A DNA stretch of 64,000 nt from Saccharothrix luteola. Its GTDB lineage: Bacteria; Actinomycetota; Actinomycetes; Mycobacteriales; Pseudonocardiaceae. The stretch lies in contig NZ_JAJHUO010000001.1 in NCBI RefSeq assembly GCF_020859565.1, positions 304,728 to 368,727 on the forward strand. Reading direction: 5' to 3'. The position numbers were made by a program, and so were the translations under genes. The first letter of the stretch is position 1. Every line of letters begins with the position of its first letter. The notes under the pieces are model-generated. The model made no database searches and was not told the origin of the DNA. It saw nothing but the letters and a program-made list of their open reading frames with translations. Positions 34,363 through 42,643 of this stretch are shown in pieces.

Positions 34363-35712
34363 CTATCGGCCAATCGGCCGCGATGGATCATCACGTTCGC
34401 CGGTCGGGCGCACGTCATTGATCAGTGCGGCCAGCCGATCGAGGCCGAGGTCGATCTGCTCGACCGAGACGGCGCTGCACGAAAGGCGCAGCGCGCGGAC
34501 TTCCGAACTGTCGTCATAGAAATAACTCATTGGTGTCCACAACACGCCGTAATCGCGCGCCGAGCGTTCCAGGAGCCGGTCGTCCACCACGAACCCGACG
34601 GTGACCACGACGAAGAACCCGCCGGTCGGCACGGTCCACGTGACGCCCGATCCGGGTGGGAAGCGCTCCGCCAGCCCGGTCACGAGGCGCCGCAGGTTCC
34701 GGTCGTAGAGTTGCCGTTCGGGGGCGGTCGCACCGGCGAGGCGGCAGCCGTGCGCGAGCAGCTTGCCGCCGACGACGGCCTGCGCGATCGGCGACGTGTT
34801 CACCGTGAGCATGCTCTTGATCTTCGACAGCTGGTCGGCGAACAGGCCGATCGTGCCGTCGGCGCCGACTACCCGCTGGTCGGCGACCACGTAGCCGACG
34901 CGTGCGCCGGGCAGCACGGACTTGGCGAACGAGCCCAGGTAGACGACGCGGCGGTCGGCGTCCAGGGCCTTGAGCGTCGGCACCCGGTCCGCGTCGCCGT
35001 GGAACAGCCCGTACGGGTTGTCCTCGATCAGCAGGACGTCCTCGGCCGCCGCGACCTCCAGCAGTCGCTGCCTGGTCGCCAGGTCCAGGCTCAGCCCCGA
35101 CGGGTTGGTGAAGTCGGGGACGACGTAGCAGGCGCGCGGCCGGCGGCCGGCGGCGCGTTCCCGGCGGATCACCGCGACCAGGTCGTCCAGGTCGATCCCG
35201 CTCTCCCCGGTGCGGACCGGGCGCACGGGCAGGTCGACCAACCGGGCCGCGCCGGTCAGCCCGACGTACGTCGGCGACACCGCGAGCAGCACGTCGCGTT
35301 CGTCGGCACGCAGCGCGCGCAGGACGAGGAACATCGCTTCCTGACAACCGGCGGTGACCACGACCGATTCCGGGTCGACGGGTATGCCCTCGTCCAGGCC
35401 GAGGTTTTCCGCCACCAGTTCGTGGATGATCCCCTTGGTCCGACCGTACTGCAATACGGTGCGCCGCACCTGTTCCTCGGTGAGGTGCCGGCCGAGGTGC
35501 TGGGAGAAGATGCGCAGATATCGGTGCACGTCCTCCAGTTCGAAGAACTCCTCGCTCGGCCTCCCGGCGGCCAGCGGTATCGCGTCCGGATAGTGGATCG
35601 CCACCTCGTTGAGGAAATTCATCGAGTTCAGAGCGGGATCCTCCAGTGCGCCGAACAGCGTGCCGGTGGCCAGGTCGGCGATATTCTCGGCGGCGGTGGT
35701 CGTGGTGCTCAC
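34363..35712 (-). CDS. hpgT: 4-hydroxyphenylglycine aminotransferase-like PLP enzyme
   Basis: A 449-residue fold-type I aminotransferase. The motifs are VVTAGCQEAMFLVLRAL, PDFTNPSGLSL, LLIEDNPYGLF (Asp to the pyridine N), the Schiff-base Lys in VYLGSFAKSVLPGARVGY and the Arg in ALRLSCSAV. The arrangement matches HpgT, which transaminates 4-hydroxyphenylglyoxylate, often with tyrosine as donor so that the donor product re-enters HmaS. HmaS and Hmo in the same cluster make this the expected role. The start overlaps the condensation-protein gene by 4 bp. Confidence 0.85.
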   Translation of the reverse strand: MSTTTTAAENIADLATGTLFGALEDPALNSMNFLNEVAIHYPDAIPLAAGRPSEEFFELEDVHRYLRIFSQHLGRHLTEEQVRRTVLQYGRTKGIIHELVAENLGLDEGIPVDPESVVVTAGCQEAMFLVLRALRADERDVLLAVSPTYVGLTGAARLVDLPVRPVRTGESGIDLDDLVAVIRRERAAGRRPRACYVVPDFTNPSGLSLDLATRQRLLEVAAAEDVLLIEDNPYGLFHGDADRVPTLKALDADRRVVYLGSFAKSVLPGARVGYVVADQRVVGADGTIGLFADQLSKIKSMLTVNTSPIAQAVVGGKLLAHGCRLAGATAPERQLYDRNLRRLVTGLAERFPPGSGVTWTVPTGGFFVVVTVGFVVDDRLLERSARDYGVLWTPMSYFYDDSSEVRALRLSCSAVSVEQIDLGLDRLAALINDVRPTGERDDPSRPIGR

Positions 35713-37382
35713 CCCCCGGTCGACCGGCGGCGTTCGCGGGTGGCCACGACGGCGCGGAGCAGGTCGTCCAACTCGTCGTCGGACAACTGCGCCAACCGGG
35801 CCGCCCGGTCGGCTTCCGCCACCCGATCCGCTCGGGTGGCCTCCAACTCCGCCGACACGAACTCCGCGAGTGCCGCGATGGTCGGCGAGGCGAAGATGCG
35901 CGGGAGGGGCAGGGTGACGCCGTAGGTGTCGGCGACGAGTGAGGCGAACCGCACCGCCGTGAGCGATCCCCCACCCAGGCCGAACAGGTTGTCGTGCACG
36001 CCGACCTCGTCGAGCCTGCGGAGCAGGTCGGCCCAGGTCTTGGCCATGACCTGCTCGATCTCACCCCTTGACGGCACCGGGCTCACGTCCACCTCAGCCT
36101 CAGCGGCCTCTGTGGCGGCGGACCCGACCGCGCCGTTCCGCGACAGCTCGGTCGGCAACGGCTCGGTCGCCGCGGACCACGTGCCCTCGGGGACCGGCAC
36201 CGGCAGTTCCGCCACCGCGCTGTCCGCGGCCACGTGCTCCAGCACCGCCACCACCGACGACAGCAACCAGTCGGCGAACGCCGGGTCGGTGCGGTGGTCC
36301 AGGGTCAGTGCGCCGTTCTCGTCCGCACGCAAGTCGAGATCGGCCTCGGCGGCGACGGTCAGGACGACCTGGCTCCGCACGGTCACGCCGGGCAGGTCCA
36401 GCGCGGGCGTGGCAGGCGGCGGGGAGGTGAACCGCACCGCGCCGGAGAGGTCGACCCCCAGTTCCTCGGCGAGCACGGTGAGCGGAACCTCGGCGTGCGA
36501 CACCGCGTGTGCCGCGGCGTCCCGCACCCGGACGAGCAGGTCGGCGAAGGCCGGTTCACCCGCCAAGGACACCCGGACTGGCACCACGTCGGCGAACGGA
36601 CCCGCGATCGGCGCCAGCTCCACCCTGATGCGACCACTCACCGGGACCCCGATCACGACATCGGTCCGGCCCGCGTACCGGGACAGCACGACCACGTACC
36701 CGGCGAGGACCGCCGTGGACAGGGTGGCGCCGACCTCCTCCGCCACCGCGGCCAGTCGCCGGACCGCGGCCGAGTCGACCACCGCGGTCAGCGAAGCGGC
36801 ACGGTGCCCGGCCGGGAGTCGCAGCGGTCCGGGAACGTCGCGCAACACCTCGCGCCAGTGCTCCAGCTGACGTGCCAACTCCTCACCGCGCAACCACTCG
36901 CGTTGCCACACGGCGTAATCACCGTAGTCCATCCACGACCCAGGCAACTCCGACGATCCGTCGCGGTACACAGCGGACAGTTCCGCGAGCAGCATCGCCA
37001 GCGCGGAACCATCGGCCACGACCCGGTGTGCCACCAGCGCGAACAGCCTGCGGTCCACGCCGACCTCGATCACCGCGGCCCTCACCAAGGGCTCGCGCGA
37101 AAGGTCGAACGGCCGCTCGGCCAGCTCCGCGGCGATCGACTCGGCCCGCTCCACGTCACCGCGCAGCACGACGTGCTCCACCACCACGCGCCCCGTCTCC
37201 GAGACCACCTGCTCCCCGGAGTCGGTGACGTGCGTCCGGAGCGTCGAGTGCCGCGCGACCACGACGTCCATCGCCCGTTGCAGGGCGACGGGGTCGACCG
37301 GACCGTCCAGCCAGGTCGCGTGGGACAGGACCGCGGGCCGGGAGAGCGCCCACTCCTGCGCGAACGAGAGCGGATACCGCAC
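35709..37382 (-). CDS. NRPS didomain: condensation (altered His motif) plus PCP
   Basis: A 557-residue protein. Residues 1-400 form a condensation domain starting YPLSFAQEWALSRP; the active-site block reads LVAHRVVADGSALAMLL. Aligned with HHxxxDG, the second, catalytic His appears replaced by Arg. Other condensation motifs remain (DYAVWQREWL; IGVPVSGRIRVE; FADVVPVRVSL). Residues about 445-520 are a PCP with NLFGLGGGSLTAVRFASLVAD, Ser intact. The tail is charged (SDDELDDLLRAVVATRERRR). It may be a docking or non-standard condensation unit fed by the ligase three bases upstream. Confidence 0.85.
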   Translation of the reverse strand: MRYPLSFAQEWALSRPAVLSHATWLDGPVDPVALQRAMDVVVARHSTLRTHVTDSGEQVVSETGRVVVEHVVLRGDVERAESIAAELAERPFDLSREPLVRAAVIEVGVDRRLFALVAHRVVADGSALAMLLAELSAVYRDGSSELPGSWMDYGDYAVWQREWLRGEELARQLEHWREVLRDVPGPLRLPAGHRAASLTAVVDSAAVRRLAAVAEEVGATLSTAVLAGYVVVLSRYAGRTDVVIGVPVSGRIRVELAPIAGPFADVVPVRVSLAGEPAFADLLVRVRDAAAHAVSHAEVPLTVLAEELGVDLSGAVRFTSPPPATPALDLPGVTVRSQVVLTVAAEADLDLRADENGALTLDHRTDPAFADWLLSSVVAVLEHVAADSAVAELPVPVPEGTWSAATEPLPTELSRNGAVGSAATEAAEAEVDVSPVPSRGEIEQVMAKTWADLLRRLDEVGVHDNLFGLGGGSLTAVRFASLVADTYGVTLPLPRIFASPTIAALAEFVSAELEATRADRVAEADRAARLAQLSDDELDDLLRAVVATRERRRSTGG

Positions 37383-37385
37383 GAG

Positions 37386-39032
37386 CTACCTCCCGTGTGG
37401 CGCGTCCGCCAGGACCCGTTGGCGCATCAGGAACTTCCGCACCTTCCCGGTCGGCCCGACGGTCAGCTGCCCGTCCGGCACCACGTCGATGCGCCGCACC
37501 GTGCGCGCCACCGCCTCGCCGAGCGCGGCCCGCACCGCCTCGCCCCGGTCCAGCCCCGGATCGGCCCCGTCGTGCAGCACCAGCAGCACGTCGGTCACCG
37601 GGGTTCCGTCGTCCTGCTTCGACGCGAGCACCGTGCAATCGCGCACGTCCGGGCAACGGGCCAGGACGCGCTCCTCGGACAACGCGGTGTAGAGCCAGTC
37701 GCCGTCGCCGAGGTCGACCGCGTCGTTGGCCCGGTCGAGGTGGTAGTAGTACCCCTCCTCGTCCCGGTACATGAGGTCGCCGGTCAGGTAGTAGCCGTTG
37801 AGGCGGCTGCGGTAGGTGGCGGTCGAGTCGTTCCAGTAGCCGGGCGCGATCGTCGGCGACTTGAGCCCGCACTGCCCGACCTGGCCGACCGGCACCTCCT
37901 CGCCCGTCGTCACGTCCAGCAACGCCACCTCGGCGAACGGGTACGGCTTGCCGACGCACCGGTCGTAGCGGTCGCTGCCGGGCCGGTGGCTGATGGCGAA
38001 CGCGCTGTGGCCCATCTCGGTCGAGCCGAGCGTGTCGATGAACTTCGAGCCCGGCTCGTCCACCACGCCGTCCGGCGTCCACACCGGGTGGCTGCCGACC
38101 GCGACCAGCTTGCGGATGTGCGCCTCGTGCGCGCAGTCGCCGGTGCTGGACCAGTTGCGCACCGAGCTGAGGTCGCGCTTGCCCAGGTCGAACCGCGCCA
38201 GCTCGGCCCACGTGACGGCGAAGCCGAACACACCGGTGGGTCGCCAGCGCTCGATCGCGTCCAGCACCACCTCGCCGCTGCGCTCGAACGGCCCGCCCTG
38301 CGCGGACAGGCACAGCAGCTCGTAGCCGTTGCACAACGCCTGGTTCACCACGATGATCCCGGCGGCGTGCGCGGCGGGCAGCACGGACATCTCGCGCACC
38401 TGGCCGTACGGCCTGGCCTCGGTGAGCCGCACCGCGCGCACGGCGGCGAACAGGCTGTGGTGCGAGTGGACGACCGGCGTCGGCATCCGGGTCGTGCCGG
38501 AGGAGTGCGTGATCGCCACGGGGTCGTCGCCGTGGTGGCGGTAGGGCGGCGGCGCCTGGTCGGGGTCGCCGGTGCCGGTCTCCGACGCGTCGCCCAGGAC
38601 GGGCACGCCGAGTTCGTGGTCCCGCAACGCCGCGTGGTCGGCGTCGAGGAGCACGCCGACGCCGCGCAGCCGGCGGACGAACTCCGCGGCGATCTCGATC
38701 GGCATGCTGCCGTTCATCAGCGCCGGGATCGCGCCGAGGTGGTTGAGCGCGAAGAAGTTGAGGAACACGTCGGCCGCCGAGGTGACGAACACCGCGACGG
38801 GGTCGCGTCGGCCGATCCCCTTGCGGGCGAACCAGTCCGCCCGCGCCGCGACCCGTTCGACCAGGTCGCGCAGCGACAGCGGGGTCCACGCGGGTATGCC
38901 GTCCACGTCGACGTCGAAGGTCATCCGCGGGGCGTCGAGGTCGGCGCCGTGCTCCACCAGCATGGGCAGCACGTTGCCCGCGCCCACCCGCATGTCCTGC
39001 GCCAACGCGGTGCGCAGGTTCGCCCCGCTCAT
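37386..39032 (-). CDS. adenylate-forming ligase 2 (unusual P-loop)
   Basis: A 548-residue AMP-forming ligase. The A3 region reads ITHSSGTTRMPTPVVHSHHS: the Gly after TT is Arg and the following Lys is absent. A5 is DTLGSTEMGHSAF, A7 is YYLTGDLMYRDEEGYYYHLDR, and the A10 Lys is in VGPTGKVRKFLMRQ. LSAQGGPFERSGEVVLDAIERWRPTG resembles fatty-acyl and aryl ligases. The AGGAGG ribosome site supports the chosen ATG over an upstream one. It lies 3 bp before the condensation-PCP gene and likely loads that PCP. Confidence 0.85.
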   Translation of the reverse strand: MSGANLRTALAQDMRVGAGNVLPMLVEHGADLDAPRMTFDVDVDGIPAWTPLSLRDLVERVAARADWFARKGIGRRDPVAVFVTSAADVFLNFFALNHLGAIPALMNGSMPIEIAAEFVRRLRGVGVLLDADHAALRDHELGVPVLGDASETGTGDPDQAPPPYRHHGDDPVAITHSSGTTRMPTPVVHSHHSLFAAVRAVRLTEARPYGQVREMSVLPAAHAAGIIVVNQALCNGYELLCLSAQGGPFERSGEVVLDAIERWRPTGVFGFAVTWAELARFDLGKRDLSSVRNWSSTGDCAHEAHIRKLVAVGSHPVWTPDGVVDEPGSKFIDTLGSTEMGHSAFAISHRPGSDRYDRCVGKPYPFAEVALLDVTTGEEVPVGQVGQCGLKSPTIAPGYWNDSTATYRSRLNGYYLTGDLMYRDEEGYYYHLDRANDAVDLGDGDWLYTALSEERVLARCPDVRDCTVLASKQDDGTPVTDVLLVLHDGADPGLDRGEAVRAALGEAVARTVRRIDVVPDGQLTVGPTGKVRKFLMRQRVLADAPHGR

Positions 39033-39205
39033 CGGACCTCCTGGTTGCAGCGAACAGTGCACCGCCGAAAACGGTCGCCACCGAGCGGGGTTCCCGCATC
39101 GGCGGCGGCGTGGGTTCGGACGGTGGGCGGTGTCCCGCCGACTGCGACGCCGACCGCAGGTCTCGTGAACCGGGCGAGGGGCTGACGCGGACTCCTACCC
39201 AGAGA

Positions 39206-40207
39206 CTAGGTTCGCGATTCCCCTGTAGCAATAAGGCTTTCGGATGCGGCCGCGGTCGGTTCGGGCGACTTCGGGTTTGCACCGGGTCGGGGCGGGACCG
39301 CGCCACCGAGGCGGGCGGAGATCGCGGCCCCGATCCGGGCGACCGGCGCGGGCAGCAGCATGTGCTCGTGCAGGCAGTCCACTTCCACCACGTCGACCGG
39401 TCCGCCCACGTGGTCATCCCATGAGGCCACCTTCGCCTCGGTGGTCAGCTCGCTCTCGGTGGCGGAGAGGAACAGCACCGGGCAGCGGACGCGCCCGGCG
39501 GGATGGCGTTGTGCCACCGCGAGGTTGTTCCTGATCACGTGCGGCAGCGCGAGCAGCTGGCGATCCGGCCACTCGTGCAGCCCCAACCCCGGCCGACCGC
39601 GGACCACTTCCAGCATCCGGCGCACCGGGTCGGGGTCGTCCGGCTCGACCACGGGCTGGTAGCCGAACTCGCGGAGCACGAAGTCGCACACCAGCCACAG
39701 GTTGTCGTCGGCCACGCTGAGGCTGTTCGGCAGGCCGGGCATCGCGTCGCCGATGACGAGCAGGCCGACCTCGTGGCCGCGCTGCTCCAGTTCCTCCGCG
39801 ATCGCGTGCGCGGTGGTGCCGCCGATCGACCACCCGAAGAGGTGGTACGGGCCGTGTGGCTGGGTGAGCCTGATCTGGTCGGCGAAGTCCCGCGCCAGCT
39901 CGGCCATGTCGACCGGCAGCGGTTCGGGCCTGCGCAGCCCACGCAGTTGCAGGCCGTAAACCGGGTGCTCGGGCGCGAGGTGCGGCAGCAGCGCGAGGTA
40001 GCACCAGCTCGCCCCGACCAGCGGCGGCGCGCAGAACAGCGCCGGCCCGGCACCACCTTCCCGCAGCGGCAGCACGAGGTCGAGCACGCCACCCGCGCGG
40101 CGGATGTCGGCCCGCCGCTGCCTCGCCCACGCGAACTCCTCGGCGCCCGGCAGCGCCTTGACCCTGGACCCGTCCACCAGACCGTCCTCCCGCTCGCGTG
40201 TGGTCAC
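39206..40207 (-). CDS. thioesterase, NRPS/PKS type, alpha/beta hydrolase
   Basis: A 333-residue thioesterase. The N-terminal block reads GAGPALFCAPPLVGASWCYLALLPHL; the nucleophile is in YHLFGWSIGGTTAHAIAEEL, acid candidates follow in VGLLVIGDAMPG, and His is in DCLHEHMLL. It is like the terminal TE domains of NRPSs, here as a free protein, so it could release or cyclise the final product or edit stalled carriers. The GTG start overlaps the glycosyltransferase stop by 4 bp. A 173-base gap before the ligase gene may contain another promoter. Confidence 0.85.
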   Translation of the reverse strand: MTTREREDGLVDGSRVKALPGAEEFAWARQRRADIRRAGGVLDLVLPLREGGAGPALFCAPPLVGASWCYLALLPHLAPEHPVYGLQLRGLRRPEPLPVDMAELARDFADQIRLTQPHGPYHLFGWSIGGTTAHAIAEELEQRGHEVGLLVIGDAMPGLPNSLSVADDNLWLVCDFVLREFGYQPVVEPDDPDPVRRMLEVVRGRPGLGLHEWPDRQLLALPHVIRNNLAVAQRHPAGRVRCPVLFLSATESELTTEAKVASWDDHVGGPVDVVEVDCLHEHMLLPAPVARIGAAISARLGGAVPPRPGANPKSPEPTAAASESLIATGESRT

Positions 40208-41346
40208 GTGCCGGACGCCAACTCGACCAGGTGGGCCGCGGCCGTCGCGGCCCCACCGGCGGCGGCGAACTCCGCCCCGATCCGACGGGCGTGGCGCCGG
40301 TAGTCCGGCTCGTCCAGCACCGCTCGCACGGCGGTGTCCAGCTCGGCCACCGTGACGTCGAGGATGGACACCTCGATGCCCGCGCCCGACCGGGCCACCT
40401 GCCGCGCCAGCGCCACCTGCTCGGCCCGGACCGGTGCGACGACCATCGGGACCCCGAAGGTGAGCGCTTCGTTGACCGCACCTCCGGCGTGGCACACCAC
40501 CGCGTCCAGCTTCGGCATCAGGTCGAGCATCGGCACCAGCTCGGCGGTGATGGCGTTGTCCGGGAAGGACTCCGCGGCCACGCCGGAGGTCACGAAGATC
40601 GCCTGCACCTCGTCCGCCATGGGCGCGAGCACCGCCGCGGCCCGGTCGTAGAAGTCGCCGATCATGTGACCGACCAGCGTGCCGACCGTGACCAGCACGT
40701 GCCTGCGGTCCGGATCCCAGCGGTGCCAGGGGAAATCGGGTGCGTTCGGCCTGGCGCCCAGCGCCGCGCCGGCGAGCACGCAGCGGTCCGGCAGCTCGAC
40801 GTCGCCCACGAGCCCGGGTGTCATCAGGGCGATCACCAGGTGCGGCGAGAACCGGGGGTCGATCGGCGCGTCGGACAGGCCCGCCATCGCCACCGCCTGC
40901 GCCATCTTGTCGGCCACGTAGTCGTCGAAGCCGAGGAGGTCGGCCGGCGGTGTCAGCTCCAGCGTGCCGGTGCACAGGGTCGCCCACGGCACGCCGTGCC
41001 GGTGCGCCACCAACGCGCCGGCCAGCGCGTACTGCTCGGTGACCACGACGTCCGGCTTGTGCTCCAGCACCGCCTCGTCGACGGGGCCGAGGGTGAAGCG
41101 GGTGAACGGGATCAGGTACCCGTCCCACATCGCCCGCACGCCGGCCATGCCCGTCTCGTCGTAGCGGCGGTAGGCCCGCGCGCCGGTGGCGTGCACCGTC
41201 GCATCCGGACCGACCAGCGGGCGCAGCACGTCCTCCGGGCCGCACCAGACGACTTCGTGACCCGCGCGGGCGAGTTCCTGCCCGATCGCGAGCATGGGGT
41301 AGAGGTGGCCTTGCAGCGGCAGCACGACCAGCAGAAACCGCGACAC
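40204..41346 (-). CDS. glycosyltransferase, GT1 family
   Basis: A 380-residue GT-B glycosyltransferase. The N-terminus FLLVVLPLQGHLYPMLAIGQELARAGHEV is the acceptor-side Rossmann fold with the catalytic His; the C-terminal donor motif is VVCHAGGAVNEALTFGVPMVVAPVRAEQVA. It resembles macrolide- and aglycone-modifying enzymes using NDP-sugars. No NDP-sugar biosynthesis genes are in the window, so the donor is probably a common sugar nucleotide. It is the first gene of the minus-strand operon; GTG is the only suitable start, since the nearby ATG is out of frame. Confidence 0.87.
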   Translation of the reverse strand: MSRFLLVVLPLQGHLYPMLAIGQELARAGHEVVWCGPEDVLRPLVGPDATVHATGARAYRRYDETGMAGVRAMWDGYLIPFTRFTLGPVDEAVLEHKPDVVVTEQYALAGALVAHRHGVPWATLCTGTLELTPPADLLGFDDYVADKMAQAVAMAGLSDAPIDPRFSPHLVIALMTPGLVGDVELPDRCVLAGAALGARPNAPDFPWHRWDPDRRHVLVTVGTLVGHMIGDFYDRAAAVLAPMADEVQAIFVTSGVAAESFPDNAITAELVPMLDLMPKLDAVVCHAGGAVNEALTFGVPMVVAPVRAEQVALARQVARSGAGIEVSILDVTVAELDTAVRAVLDEPDYRRHARRIGAEFAAAGGAATAAAHLVELASGT

Positions 41347-41369
41347 CGCAACATCGTGGCACACATTGA

Positions 41370-41383
41370 CGTTCCCGGGAACG
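41370..41383. promoter_or_regulatory. 14-bp perfect palindrome in divergent promoter
   Basis: CGTTCCCGGGAACG is a perfect palindrome centred in the 57-base gap between the divergent glycosyltransferase and KAS III genes, 23 bp from one start and 20 bp from the other. The central position suggests a dimeric repressor or activator acting on both operons. No regulator gene for the cluster is present in the window. Confidence 0.5.
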
Positions 41384-41403
41384 ACGTGGTGGGATCCCGA
41401 AGT

Positions 41404-42333
41404 GTGACCGCTCTCGACGCGGTGTCGGTGTACACACCGGCTTTTCGCGTCCCCATCGAGGACTTGGCCGACCCGCTCGGCCTGACCGACATCCAGGTCA
41501 GGCTCTTCCGGCGGTTCCACGGGCTCGACCAGGTCCGGTTCGACCCGGACCGGTCGCCCGCCGAGCTGTTGCGCGCCGCCGCCGAAGGGCTGACCGAGCT
41601 GCGCGGTCAGGAGCACCGGGTGCGGTACGTCGTCCACGGCCGGGCGATGCCGGTCGTGGTGCCGTACCCGCACAACCCGCTGCACGAGGTCTGCCGTCGA
41701 CTGGGACTCGGTCACGCGCTGGCTTTCACCGTCACGCAGCAGAGTTGCGCGAGCGGGCTGCTGGCGGTCGAGCTGGCAGGCCGGCTGCTCGCCGGTGATC
41801 CGGACGAGGACGCCTTGGCGCTGGTGCTGACGGGTGAGAAGGCGTTCACCAGGCACGCGCGGCTGATCCCGGGCACGTCCCTCTTCGGCGAGGGCGCGTC
41901 CGCGTGCCTGGTGAGCGCCAACGGACCACGTGACCGGATGCTGTCCTTCGTGTGCGCTCAACGCGGGGAGTTCGACGGCGAGTTCGGCGATCGCGAGGAC
42001 GAGTTCCAGCGCCAGTACCGCCCGTCGCTGGCCGAGGTGATCAACCGGGCGGTCGCCGACGCCGGGCTCGTCCTGGACGACATCCGGTTGGTCCTGCCGC
42101 ACAACGTGAACGTCGTGACCTGGCAACGCCTGTGCTCGCTCATGGGCTTCCCGGTGCAGCGCGTGCTGCTGTCGAACGTGCCCGACAACGGTCACCTGTT
42201 CTGCACCGACGCCTTCGCCAACTACCGCACCGCCCGGGAGCGCGACCTGCTCCGCGAGGGCGACCACTACCTCGTCGCGACCGTCGGCGCCGGAGCCGGG
42301 GCGACGTTCTCCGCGATGGTGTTCCAGCACTGA
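41404..42333 (+). CDS. KAS III-like condensing/acyltransferase enzyme
   Basis: A 309-residue thiolase-fold protein of the FabH type. The nucleophile Cys is in TVTQQSCASGLLAVEL, and the His in LVLPHNVNVVTW. At the third position FabH has Asn in YGN; here the sequence is PDNGHLFCTDAF, so Asn is replaced by His. KAS III-like proteins with altered triads often transfer acyl groups to O, N or C nucleophiles instead of doing a Claisen condensation. It begins an operon with an ACP and a second KAS-fold protein. GTG start. Confidence 0.85.
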   Translation: MTALDAVSVYTPAFRVPIEDLADPLGLTDIQVRLFRRFHGLDQVRFDPDRSPAELLRAAAEGLTELRGQEHRVRYVVHGRAMPVVVPYPHNPLHEVCRRLGLGHALAFTVTQQSCASGLLAVELAGRLLAGDPDEDALALVLTGEKAFTRHARLIPGTSLFGEGASACLVSANGPRDRMLSFVCAQRGEFDGEFGDREDEFQRQYRPSLAEVINRAVADAGLVLDDIRLVLPHNVNVVTWQRLCSLMGFPVQRVLLSNVPDNGHLFCTDAFANYRTARERDLLREGDHYLVATVGAGAGATFSAMVFQH

Positions 42334-42361
42334 TCCCCCGTCCTTACGCCAGGAGGCCGAC

Positions 42362-42643
42362 ATGACCGCACCCGACGCCCAGGTCGACAGCGCATTACGG
42401 GACCGCGTTGTCCAGGCGATGACCACCGTCCTCAAGCGGCTGGTCGAGCGCGCCGAGCCCATCACCGAGGACATGCACATGGCCGACGAGCTGGGGGTCA
42501 GCTCGTCGCTGGGGTTGGAGCTGCTGCTGGAGGTGGAGGAGCAACTCGGCATCCAGATCGACGTGGAGCGGATGCGCCCGGACGAGCTGCTGACCGTCGG
42601 CGAGCTGGCCACGTTCATCGCCGGCCACAGCCGGCCCTGGTGA
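42362..42643 (+). CDS. acyl carrier protein
   Basis: A 93-residue discrete ACP with the modification site in DELGVSSSLGLELLLEVEEQLGI and a C-terminal helix TVGELATFIAG. A GGAGG ribosome site precedes the ATG by seven bases. It lies between the two KAS III-fold genes and overlaps the second by 4 bp, so the three proteins probably work together, with the ACP carrying the acyl chain that one or both KAS-like proteins use. Confidence 0.87.
   Translation: MTAPDAQVDSALRDRVVQAMTTVLKRLVERAEPITEDMHMADELGVSSSLGLELLLEVEEQLGIQIDVERMRPDELLTVGELATFIAGHSRPW

Noticed and set aside
26506-35712. Nocardicin or glycopeptide cluster
   Set aside because: The Hpg genes match, but the modular NRPSs, P450 cross-linking enzymes and other marker genes of those pathways are absent.
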